From the NCBI GenBank assembly GCA_903893335.1, contig CAITLX010000510.1, positions 1-12,071 of the forward strand: a stretch of 12,071 bases of DNA, in the 5' to 3' direction. The translations under genes were made by a program, and so were the position numbers. The notes below the pieces were generated by a model, which saw only the letters and a program-made list of their open reading frames with translations, made no database searches and was not told where the DNA came from. Position 1 is the stretch's first letter. Each line of letters starts with the position of its first letter. Origin of the DNA: an uncultured delta proteobacterium (GTDB lineage Bacteria; Myxococcota_A; Polyangia; Polyangiales; Polyangiaceae). Of the stretch, positions 1-6,593 are shown piece by piece.

Positions 1-348
1 CAGGGGGCCCCGGCGCGCGAAGTAGTCGGCGAGCGACTCGCCGCGCAAGAGCTCCATGACCATGACGGCGCGCCCGTCGTCGTCGGCGAACACGTCGAGC
101 ACCTGGATGACGTTGCGGTGCTGCACGCTCGTGGCCGCGCGCGCCTCGCGGAGAAAGCGCCGCGTGGCGTCGGCGTCGGCCGCGCCTTGCGCGAGCATGA
201 TCTTGAGCGCGACCTCGCGGCGCGTGACGAGGTGCTCGGCCGCGTACACCTCGCCCATGCCGCCGCGCCCGAGCACGCGGCCGACGCGGTAACGCCCACC
301 GACGACCGCGCCGGGAGCCAGCGCCGGGGTTCGCGTGTCGCCCGCCAT
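1..348 (-). CDS. Ser/Thr protein kinase, N-terminal part (cut by window edge)
   Basis: This is the first 116 codons of a Hanks-type (Pkn) serine/threonine kinase, which transfers phosphate from ATP to protein Ser/Thr; the rest lies left of base 1. Translating the reverse complement from the ATG at 348-346 gives a short leader, then the glycine-rich loop LGRGGMGEVY (residues 26-35), the ATP-anchoring Lys in VALKIM (K49), an alpha-C helix with the Glu of FLREA (E68), and the hinge-like MVMELLRGESL. The catalytic HRD and DFG motifs are not in the window, so activity cannot be judged. No SD sequence precedes the ATG; a TACATT hexamer sits 6 nt upstream, compatible with a leaderless transcript. 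It is divergent, 76 bp away, from a PEGA-domain gene. The family is certain; the domains after the kinase are unknown. Confidence 0.93.
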   Translation of the reverse strand, partial: MAGDTRTPALAPGAVVGGRYRVGRVLGRGGMGEVYAAEHLVTRREVALKIMLAQGAADADATRRFLREARAATSVQHRNVIQVLDVFADDDGRAVMVMELLRGESLADYFARRGPL

Positions 349-354
349 GGGGCG

Positions 355-360
355 AATGTA
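355..360 (-). promoter_or_regulatory. possible -10 element of a leaderless kinase promoter
   Basis: On the minus strand TACATT (4 of 6 matches to TATAAT, including the first two bases and the last) lies exactly 6 nt before the kinase ATG at 348, and no SD lies between them. A start site at the A of the ATG would fit a leaderless mRNA. The best -35 candidate is TTGGGG at 380-385 with a long 19-bp spacer, which is weak. Confidence 0.25.
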
Positions 361-424
361 ACCGAAGCGCGCGCCCTGGCCCCAAGCTTGACGCGGGCGG
401 CTGCCGGCGAGCATCGTCTCGCCC

Positions 425-1471
425 ATGTCGCGTGGGCGGTGGCAGGGGGCGCGAGGCGCCGTGGTGCTGGGCGTCGTGCTCGCTGCGTCGGGCGCGCAGG
501 GGGCGCCGCCTCCGAGCGCCGCGGGCGTCGCGGCGGGCGACGCGACCAACGAGCGCGCGCGCGTGGCGTTCCTGCGCGGTGTCGCCGAGGCGAAGTCGGA
601 GCAATGGAGCGAGGCGCTCGCGGCCTTCGAGGAGGCCACGAAGCTGCGCGATCTGCCCCTCGCGCGGTTCAACGTCGGCTACTGCCAGCGCGCGCTCGGG
701 CGCTACGTCGCGGCGCGCGAGACGCTGCTGCGCGTGCTCGCCGAGCCCACCGGGCTGTCGGCGATGCAGGTGGACGAGGCGCGCGCGTACGTCTCGGAGA
801 TCGAGCCGCTGCTCGTGCAGATCGACGTCGCGCTCGACCCGCCTGCCGCGGCGCTCACCGTGGACGGCCGCCCGCTGCAGCGCGCGACGCAGGGTGGGCC
901 CGCAGGGCGCGAGGTCTTCCTCGTGTCGGTCGCGGCGCCGTCGGGCCCCGAGTCGATCGGCCGAGCCGCGTTCACGCTCGTCGCCGACCCGGGCGTGCAC
1001 CTCGTGCGCGCGGTGCGCGCGGGGCACCGCGACGCCATCGTGCAGCGCTCGTTCCGCCCCGGCGAGCGCGCGCGCCTCGATCTGCACCTCGACTCGCTGC
1101 CGGCCACCGTCGCCGTTCGCTCGGAGCCTCCGCAGGCGATCGTGCGGGTGGACGATCGCGAGGTCGGCCTCGCGCCGATCGACGTCGAGCGCCCCGCCGG
1201 GAGCTACAGCATCCGCGTCGAGCACGAGGGGTTCGAGCCGCACACCGCGCGCTTCGCGCTCAGCGCGGGCGAGCGCGCCGATCTCACCGCCTCGCTCGTG
1301 CCCGAGAAGCATCCCATCACCAAGACGTGGTGGTTCTGGACGGCCGCCGGCCTCGTCGTCAGCGGAGCGGCGACGGCGACCTACCTCCTCACGCGCACGA
1401 CGCCCGACCCGCCTCCGTACGACGGCGGCTCGACGGGGTGGGTCGCGCGGCCCGCCGCGTTGCATTTCTGA
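425..1471 (+). CDS. TPR/PEGA-domain protein with C-terminal membrane anchor
   Basis: The 348-residue protein has an N-terminal signal-like segment (basic start, hydrophobic VVLGVVLAASGAQG, cleavage probably near residue 27). A TPR-like helical region follows at about residues 38-110 (FLRGVAEAKSEQWSEALAAF, then a second helix pair with NVGYCQRALGRY). Next come two PEGA-like beta modules. The first, about 133-223, is degenerate (DPPAAALTVDGRPL, then a PGVHLVRA turn). The second, about 227-294, is canonical (SEPPQAIVRVDDREVGLAPI, then PAGSYSIRVEHEGF). A hydrophobic helix at about 302-321 (FWTAAGLVVSGAATATYLL) would anchor the C-terminus, leaving a Pro/Gly-rich tail. PEGA proteins of this layout are common in myxobacteria beside Ser/Thr kinases; their role is thought to be structural or sensory at the envelope, not catalytic. 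The gene diverges from the partial kinase and ends 11 bp from the convergent FGE-like gene. The ATG at 425 lacks a good SD, but the signal peptide supports it. Confidence 0.85.
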   Translation: MSRGRWQGARGAVVLGVVLAASGAQGAPPPSAAGVAAGDATNERARVAFLRGVAEAKSEQWSEALAAFEEATKLRDLPLARFNVGYCQRALGRYVAARETLLRVLAEPTGLSAMQVDEARAYVSEIEPLLVQIDVALDPPAAALTVDGRPLQRATQGGPAGREVFLVSVAAPSGPESIGRAAFTLVADPGVHLVRAVRAGHRDAIVQRSFRPGERARLDLHLDSLPATVAVRSEPPQAIVRVDDREVGLAPIDVERPAGSYSIRVEHEGFEPHTARFALSAGERADLTASLVPEKHPITKTWWFWTAAGLVVSGAATATYLLTRTTPDPPPYDGGSTGWVARPAALHF

Positions 1472-1482
1472 CGGCGCGCGGG

Positions 1483-2901
1483 TCAGGGGGCCGCGACCGG
1501 CCCCGCGCAGCGAAAGCCGACGCCCGGCACGGTGGCCGTGTCGCGCTCGAGGGAGTTGCGGGCTGCGGCGCGCGCCTGGTACGGCGGTGAATCGTAGGCG
1601 CCCCCGCGCGTCGTCACGCTCGTCGCTCCGGTGTCGCCGCACGTCGGGTCGCCGAGCACGTGCGGGCCCTCTTGCCAGCAGGGAGCGTCGTAGGGGGCGA
1701 AGGCGTCCTCGGTCCACTCCGACACGCTTCCAGCCAGGTTGCGGACGGCGCCCGCGCGCGTCACGTCTCCCACCCCGCCGCCTGCCGCGAGCCCCGAGGG
1801 CTCGACCACCGACCCGGAGGCGTCCTTGCGGCACGCGATCGACTCGGTCGCCGTCGTGAAGGACTCGGCGACGAGCGGCCCGTGACCGACGCGCGCGCGC
1901 TGGCACACGTCGCGCTCGCTCCCCTCGTTGCCCCAGGGGTAGGTGCTCTCGGCGGTGCCATTGCCGGCGGCGAACTCCCACTCGGCCTCGGTCGGGAGGC
2001 GCAATCCACGCGTCGCGCAGACGTCGCGCGCGACGCTGCGCGGAATGCAATTGGCGGGCATCGCGTCGGCCGAGGCGTCGCCCACGCCGAGGAAGGTGCA
2101 CGCGTCGCCCGGGGTGCCGGTCGGGCGCTTCTGCACCGGCGTGACGCCGAGCGCTCCGCTCACGAGCAGGGAGCGCACGGCCCCCACGGTGACCTCGTCG
2201 AGGTCGAGGTAGAACGCCGACACGCTGACCAATCGCTCGGGGTAGGAGGGGAGCGAGGCGGAGAAGCTTGCGGCCGCATCGCCGAGCAGGAACGCGCCGC
2301 CCGGGATGCAGGCCATCGCGTCGGGCGTCGCGCTCGATGCGGGGCAGGGCGCGTCGCGGCTCCATTCGCCTGGCCGGGCCGACGCGGTCGCTCCGGGCGC
2401 CAGCGTCGGTTGCTCGGCTGGCGCCGAGGCGGCCGGGTCGCAGGTCGTGTGCGCCGCGAGGTCGGGCGGGACGCCGAAGCAATCCATGCGGAGATCGAGC
2501 GCGACGTCGGTGACTCCCTCGGCGAGCGGGGGTGGGAGCCACGCGACGGCGTCGATCAGCGCCGCGCCCGCGGGGGCGCCGTCGGCGCCCGCGATGCGCG
2601 CTCGAAAGAGGCGCGCGCGCAGCGCGAGGCGCGCGCCGCTCGCGGGGGGCTCGACGCCGAACGAGACGGGAAACGTCGTCGTCGCGCCGAGGCCGACCTC
2701 GCGGGTGCACCCGTCGCACGCGAGGTGGCCGTCCTCGGCGAGCAGGTCGATGCGCAGACGCTCGCCGAACTGCGGCAGCGGCGCGTCGGTGGACAGCGAT
2801 ACGCGCCACTGCGCGCGCGCGGGCTCGGCTGCCGGCGCGCAGGCGCTCGCGGCGGCGGCGAGGCCGAGGGCGCCCAGTCGAACGAGGGCTCGGGGCGTCA
2901 T
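1483..2901 (-). CDS. SUMF1/FGE-fold lipoprotein, downstream paralogue
   Basis: The 472-residue protein starts at ATG 2901-2899. Its signal peptide MTPRALVRLGALGLAAAASA is followed by C (lipobox-like ASAC, weaker than consensus because -3 is Ala), so it is probably a lipoprotein. Residues about 30-165 form a beta-rich, Ala-rich domain of unknown type. An FGE-sulfatase domain covers about 197-468: IPGGAFLLGD, FYLDLDEVTVG, the signature LPTEAEWEFAAGNG (302-315) with YPWGNEG, VRNLAGSVSEW, TRGGAYDSPPYQARAAARN and the terminal GVGFRCAG. True formylglycine-generating oxidases carry copper-binding cysteines shortly after the RGGS/A motif; none is present here, so I infer a binding or structural role rather than sulfatase activation. 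Other conserved Cys pairs (around NCIPRS...VCATRG and PCW...PTC) suggest disulfides and export. It overlaps the upstream paralogue by ATGA and is probably translationally coupled to it. Confidence 0.85.
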   Translation of the reverse strand: MTPRALVRLGALGLAAAASACAPAAEPARAQWRVSLSTDAPLPQFGERLRIDLLAEDGHLACDGCTREVGLGATTTFPVSFGVEPPASGARLALRARLFRARIAGADGAPAGAALIDAVAWLPPPLAEGVTDVALDLRMDCFGVPPDLAAHTTCDPAASAPAEQPTLAPGATASARPGEWSRDAPCPASSATPDAMACIPGGAFLLGDAAASFSASLPSYPERLVSVSAFYLDLDEVTVGAVRSLLVSGALGVTPVQKRPTGTPGDACTFLGVGDASADAMPANCIPRSVARDVCATRGLRLPTEAEWEFAAGNGTAESTYPWGNEGSERDVCQRARVGHGPLVAESFTTATESIACRKDASGSVVEPSGLAAGGGVGDVTRAGAVRNLAGSVSEWTEDAFAPYDAPCWQEGPHVLGDPTCGDTGATSVTTRGGAYDSPPYQARAAARNSLERDTATVPGVGFRCAGPVAAP

Positions 2902-4301
2902 GGTGCATCCCGATACGCACAGCGTACACCGTTGCTGCGCTGCGCCGTCGCGGGCGTCCGCTCGCGCAGGGCGCTCGCTGCGCGCCCGAGGCCGGTCGTC
3001 CATGCGCCTCCGCGATCCACGCGGTAGGTGTGGCCCGAGTCGTCCGCGCAGAGCGGGTCGGTCGGCACGGTCGTGAACGTCCAGCATGGCGCCGCGTACG
3101 GGAGCGGCGCGCCGAGCACCCATTCGCTCAGGCTGCCGCCGAGGTCGAGCACGCCGTCGCGCGAGACGTCCGCGTCGGGGACGCAGCCTCGCCCGGGGCC
3201 GTGCGAGCCCGCGGCGTCGAGCGCCGGGCCGCCGCATTGTTGTCCCAGATCGCCCGAGATCGCGCGCGAGAGGAGCGCGGTGCAACACGTCGGCACGGCC
3301 TCGCCCCAGGGGAACGAGCGCCCCTCGCCGCGACCGCGGGCGGCGTGCTCCCACTGCGCTTCGGTCGGGAGCGAGCCCCCACGCGCCGCGCAGATGGCCG
3401 CGGCGGTGTCGAACGAGACGCAGTTCAATGGGAGGGCGTCGTTGGCCCCGTCGGTGGCGCCGAGCCAGGCGCAGGGCTCCGCGTCGCCCGCTGCGTGCGC
3501 CGTGGGCGGCGACCCCGCGACGGCGCCTGTCGCCACGAGCGCGCGGTACGCGCCGACGGTCACCTCCGTGAGGTCGAGGAAATAGGGGGAGAGGCGCGCC
3601 GGGCGCTCGGGCGAGGCGACGAGATCGTCTGCGAGTTCGCTGCCCGCCAGATCGACGTCCCCCAGCACGCTGAAGCCCCCCGCGATGCAGGTCGCGCCCG
3701 CCGGCGTGGCGCCGACGCAGGCGACCTCGACCGCGGGCTCCCACGTCCCCGCGAGCGACGCTCCCATGTCGGCGCCGTCGAGCGCGGCGACCCCGTCGGT
3801 CGCTGGGGCGGCGGGGCGATCGGCGTCCACGCAGCCGGTCGGCGACGCGCCGAACGACGGCGCGATGCCGAGGCACGCGCCGCGGAGCACGACGCCGCGG
3901 TAGACGACGCCGTCCTCGAACGAGAAGCCGACGACCCGATCGACCGTGCGGCCGACCGGCGGCTGGAGGCTCGCCACGCCGCGGACGGTCGTGGCGACGG
4001 CCTTGCGCCCGCGAAAGCCCCGCACCCGCAGCGCGGTGGGAGCGGGGGCGCCGTCGTCGCGCGGCACGCCGAACGAGAGGGGCCATTGGTCGGCGTTGGG
4101 GACGACGAAGACCTGCGAATCGAGCACGGCTCCATTGGCGGCCAGCACGTCGACGCGCACGGTGTCGATGGCGGCGTCGGGCGAGAGCTCCGGCCGCGCC
4201 GCGAGCTGACCGGAGACGGGCAGATCGGTGTCCACGACGAGCACCACCTGCGCGCGAGCGTCCGTGGTCGCGCGGCACCCACCGAGGGGGATCGCGGACA
4301 T
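2898..4301 (-). CDS. SUMF1/FGE-fold lipoprotein, upstream paralogue
   Basis: A second FGE-fold protein, 467 residues from the ATG at 4301-4299. After a perfect lipobox (IPLGGC) comes a beta-rich domain (about 15-195, with VVLVVDTDLPV and LRVRGFRGRKAV), then an FGE-sulfatase domain at about 205-466: IAGGFSVLGD, PYFLDLTEVTVGAYRALVAT, NCVSFDTAAAICAARG, LPTEAQWEHAARG (311-323), SFPWGEA, VLDLGGSLSEW, DRGGAWTTGLGRAASALRE and NGVRCAYRD. The copper-site cysteines of genuine formylglycine-generating enzymes are absent, as in the neighbour. From the ATG only eight residues precede the lipobox Cys, too short for a signal peptide. GTG at 4307 barely helps; GTG at 4382 (27 codons upstream) gives a good basic and hydrophobic leader but would overlap the divergent gene. 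The start is therefore uncertain, the gene is not. Its stop overlaps the start of the downstream paralogue. Confidence 0.83.
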   Translation of the reverse strand: MSAIPLGGCRATTDARAQVVLVVDTDLPVSGQLAARPELSPDAAIDTVRVDVLAANGAVLDSQVFVVPNADQWPLSFGVPRDDGAPAPTALRVRGFRGRKAVATTVRGVASLQPPVGRTVDRVVGFSFEDGVVYRGVVLRGACLGIAPSFGASPTGCVDADRPAAPATDGVAALDGADMGASLAGTWEPAVEVACVGATPAGATCIAGGFSVLGDVDLAGSELADDLVASPERPARLSPYFLDLTEVTVGAYRALVATGAVAGSPPTAHAAGDAEPCAWLGATDGANDALPLNCVSFDTAAAICAARGGSLPTEAQWEHAARGRGEGRSFPWGEAVPTCCTALLSRAISGDLGQQCGGPALDAAGSHGPGRGCVPDADVSRDGVLDLGGSLSEWVLGAPLPYAAPCWTFTTVPTDPLCADDSGHTYRVDRGGAWTTGLGRAASALRERTPATAQRSNGVRCAYRDAP

Positions 4302-4324
4302 GACCACGGCGACGAGCCCAGTTT

Positions 4325-4330
4325 GGTAGG
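4325..4330 (+). promoter_or_regulatory. weak ribosome binding site for the Cys-rich lipoprotein
   Basis: GGTAGG lies 8 nt before the ATG at 4339 and is the only purine-rich match near that start. It supports 4339 over the TTG at 4366. It also means the forward gene's initiation region lies within the possible 5' extension of the opposite FGE-like gene. Confidence 0.35.
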
Positions 4331-4338
4331 CTGACGCG

Positions 4339-5292
4339 ATGAAGCGCGCCCCCCTCCGCTCGACCTTGCCCTGCGCCTCCACCGATGCGGAGGTTTCACG
4401 AGTTCTCGCGGGCCCGCAATGGGGGCGTGGGCTCGCGCTCGCTTTCTTGCTCGCAGCGTGCAGCTCGTCGAGCAAGGACGCGGGCGCCGGCGCGGTCGAC
4501 GCCGGCGCCGCGTACGCGGACAGCGCGTGCTTCGCCTGCGTCGAGCCCGTCTGCGCCGGCGCGCTCTCGACCTGTCGCTCCGACCCGGGGTGCGCGGCGG
4601 CGGTCGATTGCGCCTTGCGCTGCCCGAGCGCGGGGGACGGTCCGAGCGAGGCCTGCGCCAGCGCGTGCGGCGCGGCGCTCGACGCGACGGGGGCGAGCGC
4701 GTTCGAGGGCGTCGCAAGCTGCGCCACGGCCGGGGCGAAGGGGGCGTGCGCCTCGGCGTGCGGGGCGGTCGCAGCGGGCGACGGCGCGCCGCCGTCCAAC
4801 GCTGCGGTCATCCTCGACCCGCAGACCTGCGCTCCGGCGGCGGGGACGGGGTGCTCGAAGTGCGAGAGCGACCGCTGCTGCGACTCGACCGACCGCTGCC
4901 AGGCCGACGCGGGCTGCTTCCCGCTCAACCGCTGCGTGGCCGGTTGCACCGACTGGACCTGCGAGCAGGCCTGCTACGACCAGTACGCAAGCTCGGTGGC
5001 GACGTACGCCGAGATCCTCGGCTGCTACGGCCTGCAGTGCCCCGGCGCCGACTCCGATTGCCAGACGCCCTCCGCGCAGGCCGCGTGCATCACGACGGGC
5101 CCCTGCCGCGAGGAGTACGCCGCCTGCTTCGGCGACCCCGAGTCGTTCATGGTCTACGAGTGCGCGACCTACTGCGGCGCCGACACGGCGACGCTCGAGG
5201 CCTGCGTCGGCGCGTGCAAGGACGCCCACCCGGCCGGAGGGGCCGCGTGGGACGCCTTCGCCGCCTGTCTCATGACCGATTGTCCGTCGTGA
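4339..5292 (+). CDS. large cysteine-rich lipoprotein with repeated Cys modules
   Basis: The 317-residue protein has a leader ending in the lipobox LLAAC (within LALAFLLAACSSSS), so it is probably a lipid-anchored envelope protein. The leader is long (about 40 residues from ATG 4339); the only other in-frame start before the lipobox is TTG 4366. The mature part has about 35 cysteines arranged in three related modules. Each module opens with clustered Cys (CFACVEPVC; CSKCESDRCC; CREEYAAC). Modules two and three both close with exactly C-x3-C-x16-C-x4-C (CEQAC...LGCYGLQC and CVGAC...AACLMTDC); the first closes with a looser version. I recognise no named family and no enzyme motif. A disulfide-stabilised helical-hairpin surface protein is the likeliest reading. 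The gene is divergent from the FGE-like pair and 73 bp upstream of the beta-barrel gene. Confidence 0.8.
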   Translation: MKRAPLRSTLPCASTDAEVSRVLAGPQWGRGLALAFLLAACSSSSKDAGAGAVDAGAAYADSACFACVEPVCAGALSTCRSDPGCAAAVDCALRCPSAGDGPSEACASACGAALDATGASAFEGVASCATAGAKGACASACGAVAAGDGAPPSNAAVILDPQTCAPAAGTGCSKCESDRCCDSTDRCQADAGCFPLNRCVAGCTDWTCEQACYDQYASSVATYAEILGCYGLQCPGADSDCQTPSAQAACITTGPCREEYAACFGDPESFMVYECATYCGADTATLEACVGACKDAHPAGGAAWDAFAACLMTDCPS

Positions 5293-5318
5293 CCCCGGTG
5301 CGCTCGTAGGCGCGCGCG

Positions 5319-5324
5319 TATAGA
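5319..5324 (+). promoter_or_regulatory. possible -10 element before the beta-barrel gene
   Basis: TATAGA (4 of 6 to TATAAT) is an AT-rich island in a GC-rich intergenic stretch, 42 bp before the GTG start at 5366. No convincing -35 hexamer lies 16-18 bp upstream, so this is only a candidate. Confidence 0.25.
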
Positions 5325-5354
5325 GTCGCGCCGCGGTCAGGCAGGCCGCACCAG

Positions 5355-5359
5355 GGAGG
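5355..5359 (+). promoter_or_regulatory. strong Shine-Dalgarno site that decides the GTG start
   Basis: GGAGG at 5355-5359 is 6 nt from the GTG at 5366 and 12 nt from the in-frame ATG at 5372. The spacing favours the GTG start. Confidence 0.7.
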
Positions 5360-5365
5360 TGGCGC

Positions 5366-6055
5366 GTGGACATGACGAATCGGTCGCGGAGCGACCGTGC
5401 GTGGCGCGGGGTGCGCGTCGCCCGGGTGGCGGGAGCGCTCGTCGGGCTCGCCCTGGCGTTCGGGGTGCGTGGCGCGCGTGCCGACGGCGCTGCCCCCACC
5501 CCCGAAGCCGGCAAGAAGTGGGACGCTTCGCTGCGCGCGGGCTTGCACTTCGGCGGCAAGATGCAGCCTTCGGACGGCGTCTCCGCCATCTACGTCGGCT
5601 CGGCGCCCATCGGCGCGCTCGAGGTCAACGCGATGGTGTTCGAGCGTTACTCTCTCGGCGGCTACCTCATGTACGCGAGCCTGCCCATCGACGACATCGG
5701 CAACGGTTCGGGTGGCAAGGCGCCCTGCCACTCCTGCTCGGGCTCGATGTGGAGCCTCGGTGTCGTGGGCAAGGTGCGGTTCGGCACGCTCGATCGCTTC
5801 GAGGTTCGGCCTGCGGTGTACGTGGGTCGCAACGCTCTGTCGTTCAGCTTCGCCGGGACGGAGCGTTCGGGGTCGGGCATCAACGTCGGCGCAGGCATCG
5901 AGGCCGCGCGCGCCTTCGGGCAGCTCGTGGGCCTCGTGCAGCTCGGCTTCTTCTCCCAGGTATCGGGCACGTTCGCCTTCGGCGACGGCAAGGATCGCGA
6001 CTTCGCGTTTCCCCCGAAGGCCTTCCTCGTCGCGGGCATCGAGAAGCAGTTCTGA
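5366..6055 (+). CDS. probable outer-membrane beta-barrel protein
   Basis: The 229-residue protein has a clear Sec signal peptide: basic MDMTNRSRSDRAWRG, hydrophobic VAGALVGLALAFGV, and a cleavage site of the ARA|D type near residue 40. The mature part of about 190 residues is made of alternating-polarity strands rich in Gly and aromatics (LRAGLHFGGKM, SLGGYLMYASL, WSLGVVGKVRFG, FEVRPAVYVGR, VGLVQLGFFSQV, AFLVAGIEKQF). It ends in Phe, the usual C-terminal signal for BAM-mediated outer-membrane insertion. One CHSC motif lies in a loop at about residues 117-120. This fits a small 8-10-stranded barrel, but I cannot assign a family. The start is GTG 5366, chosen by SD spacing. The next lipoprotein gene begins 30 bp downstream and is probably co-transcribed. 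Confidence 0.75.
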   Translation: MDMTNRSRSDRAWRGVRVARVAGALVGLALAFGVRGARADGAAPTPEAGKKWDASLRAGLHFGGKMQPSDGVSAIYVGSAPIGALEVNAMVFERYSLGGYLMYASLPIDDIGNGSGGKAPCHSCSGSMWSLGVVGKVRFGTLDRFEVRPAVYVGRNALSFSFAGTERSGSGINVGAGIEAARAFGQLVGLVQLGFFSQVSGTFAFGDGKDRDFAFPPKAFLVAGIEKQF

Positions 6056-6072
6056 GCGCCGAGCGCGCTCGT

Positions 6073-6077
6073 GGGAG
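6073..6077 (+). promoter_or_regulatory. Shine-Dalgarno site that decides the ATG start
   Basis: GGGAG lies 8 nt before ATG 6086. The alternative in-frame GTG at 6071 overlaps this site and would have no SD of its own, so 6086 is preferred. Confidence 0.6.
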
Positions 6078-6085
6078 ACGTGAAC

Positions 6086-6433
6086 ATGCATTGCAATCGA
6101 ACAGCGGCCTGGCTCGTTGCCTTCGTCGCCGCCATCGGGGGTTGTAGCTCGAGCAGCAATCCCTCCGGTCCTCCTACGCCTCAGGCCTGCACGGTCGACG
6201 CCGATTGTCCGGGAGGGCAGGGGTGTTACCAGACGAAGGGCGGGGCCGATGGTTACTGTTCGTCGCTCTGCACCGCCAACGACGAGTGCTCGGGGCAGTA
6301 CCTCTGTCCGACGCTCGAGCCCTTCGCGGAGCCCGATTGTCGGCAGTTGCCCAACCACGGAGGCAAGGGCGTCTGCCAGATCTACGATCGCTCGCTCGGG
6401 CCGAACGACTGCGTCGCTGCCCCGGCCAAGTGA
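6086..6433 (+). CDS. small cysteine-rich lipoprotein
   Basis: A 115-residue protein with a compact lipoprotein signal (MHCNRTAAWLVAFVAAIGG followed by C, lipobox IGGC) and a Ser/Pro-rich linker (SSSSNPSGPPTPQ). The mature domain carries about nine cysteines in patterns such as CTVDADCPGGQGC, YCSSLC and CTANDEC. These D-x-D-C-P-type Cys repeats are frequent in myxobacterial secreted proteins and are probably disulfide-bonded; their function is generally unknown. No enzyme motif is visible. It follows the beta-barrel gene by 30 bp with its own SD, so the two are probably one transcript. Confidence is high that it is a secreted lipoprotein; its role is unknown. Confidence 0.8.
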   Translation: MHCNRTAAWLVAFVAAIGGCSSSSNPSGPPTPQACTVDADCPGGQGCYQTKGGADGYCSSLCTANDECSGQYLCPTLEPFAEPDCRQLPNHGGKGVCQIYDRSLGPNDCVAAPAK

Positions 6434-6593
6434 CGGGGTCGCGCGGCGGCGAGGCAGCGGCCACGGTCGGGGTCGGGGTCGGACGCGAAGAAGAAGAAGA
6501 CGGCGAAACGGCGCGTTTCACGGTATCTTTCGGGGGTGTCCACGCCGCCGCCGCGATTTCGCGGCGCGGCCCCCCGAGCTCCCGCGTACGTCC
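6434..6593. other. gap before the GST gene with simple repeats and small hairpins
   Basis: This 160-bp gap holds three perfect copies of GGTCGG (6465-6482), four GAA triplets (6487-6498), a short inverted repeat GAAAC/GTTTC around a 5-nt loop (6505-6519), a possible -10-like TATCTT (6524-6529) without a clear -35, and a 7-bp GC stem with ATTT loop (6549-6566). It presumably contains the promoter of the GST/histidine-kinase pair. The GST ATG has no SD. None of the repeats is long enough to be diagnostic. Confidence 0.4.

Noticed and set aside
2902..4278. Upstream extension of the downstream FGE-like gene into a frame of over 900 codons
   Set aside because: Residues before the ATG at 2901 are Arg/Ala-rich shadow of the upstream paralogue; the signal peptide and ATGA overlap fix the start at 2901.
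1483..4301. Annotation of the FGE-like pair as sulfatase-activating formylglycine-generating enzymes
   Set aside because: The cysteines needed for copper binding and oxidation are missing in both and no sulfatase gene is in the window.
4383..4949. Further N-terminal extension of the upstream FGE-like lipoprotein
   Set aside because: The frame is open but Ala/Ser/Pro-rich with no motif, lies antisense to the Cys-rich lipoprotein, and would place the lipobox more than 200 residues into the protein.
6060..6071. 12-bp palindrome CGAGCGCGCTCG between the barrel and small lipoprotein genes
   Set aside because: CG-alternating palindromes of this size are expected by chance at this GC content, there is no T-tract, and it lies next to the SD of a gene that is probably co-transcribed.
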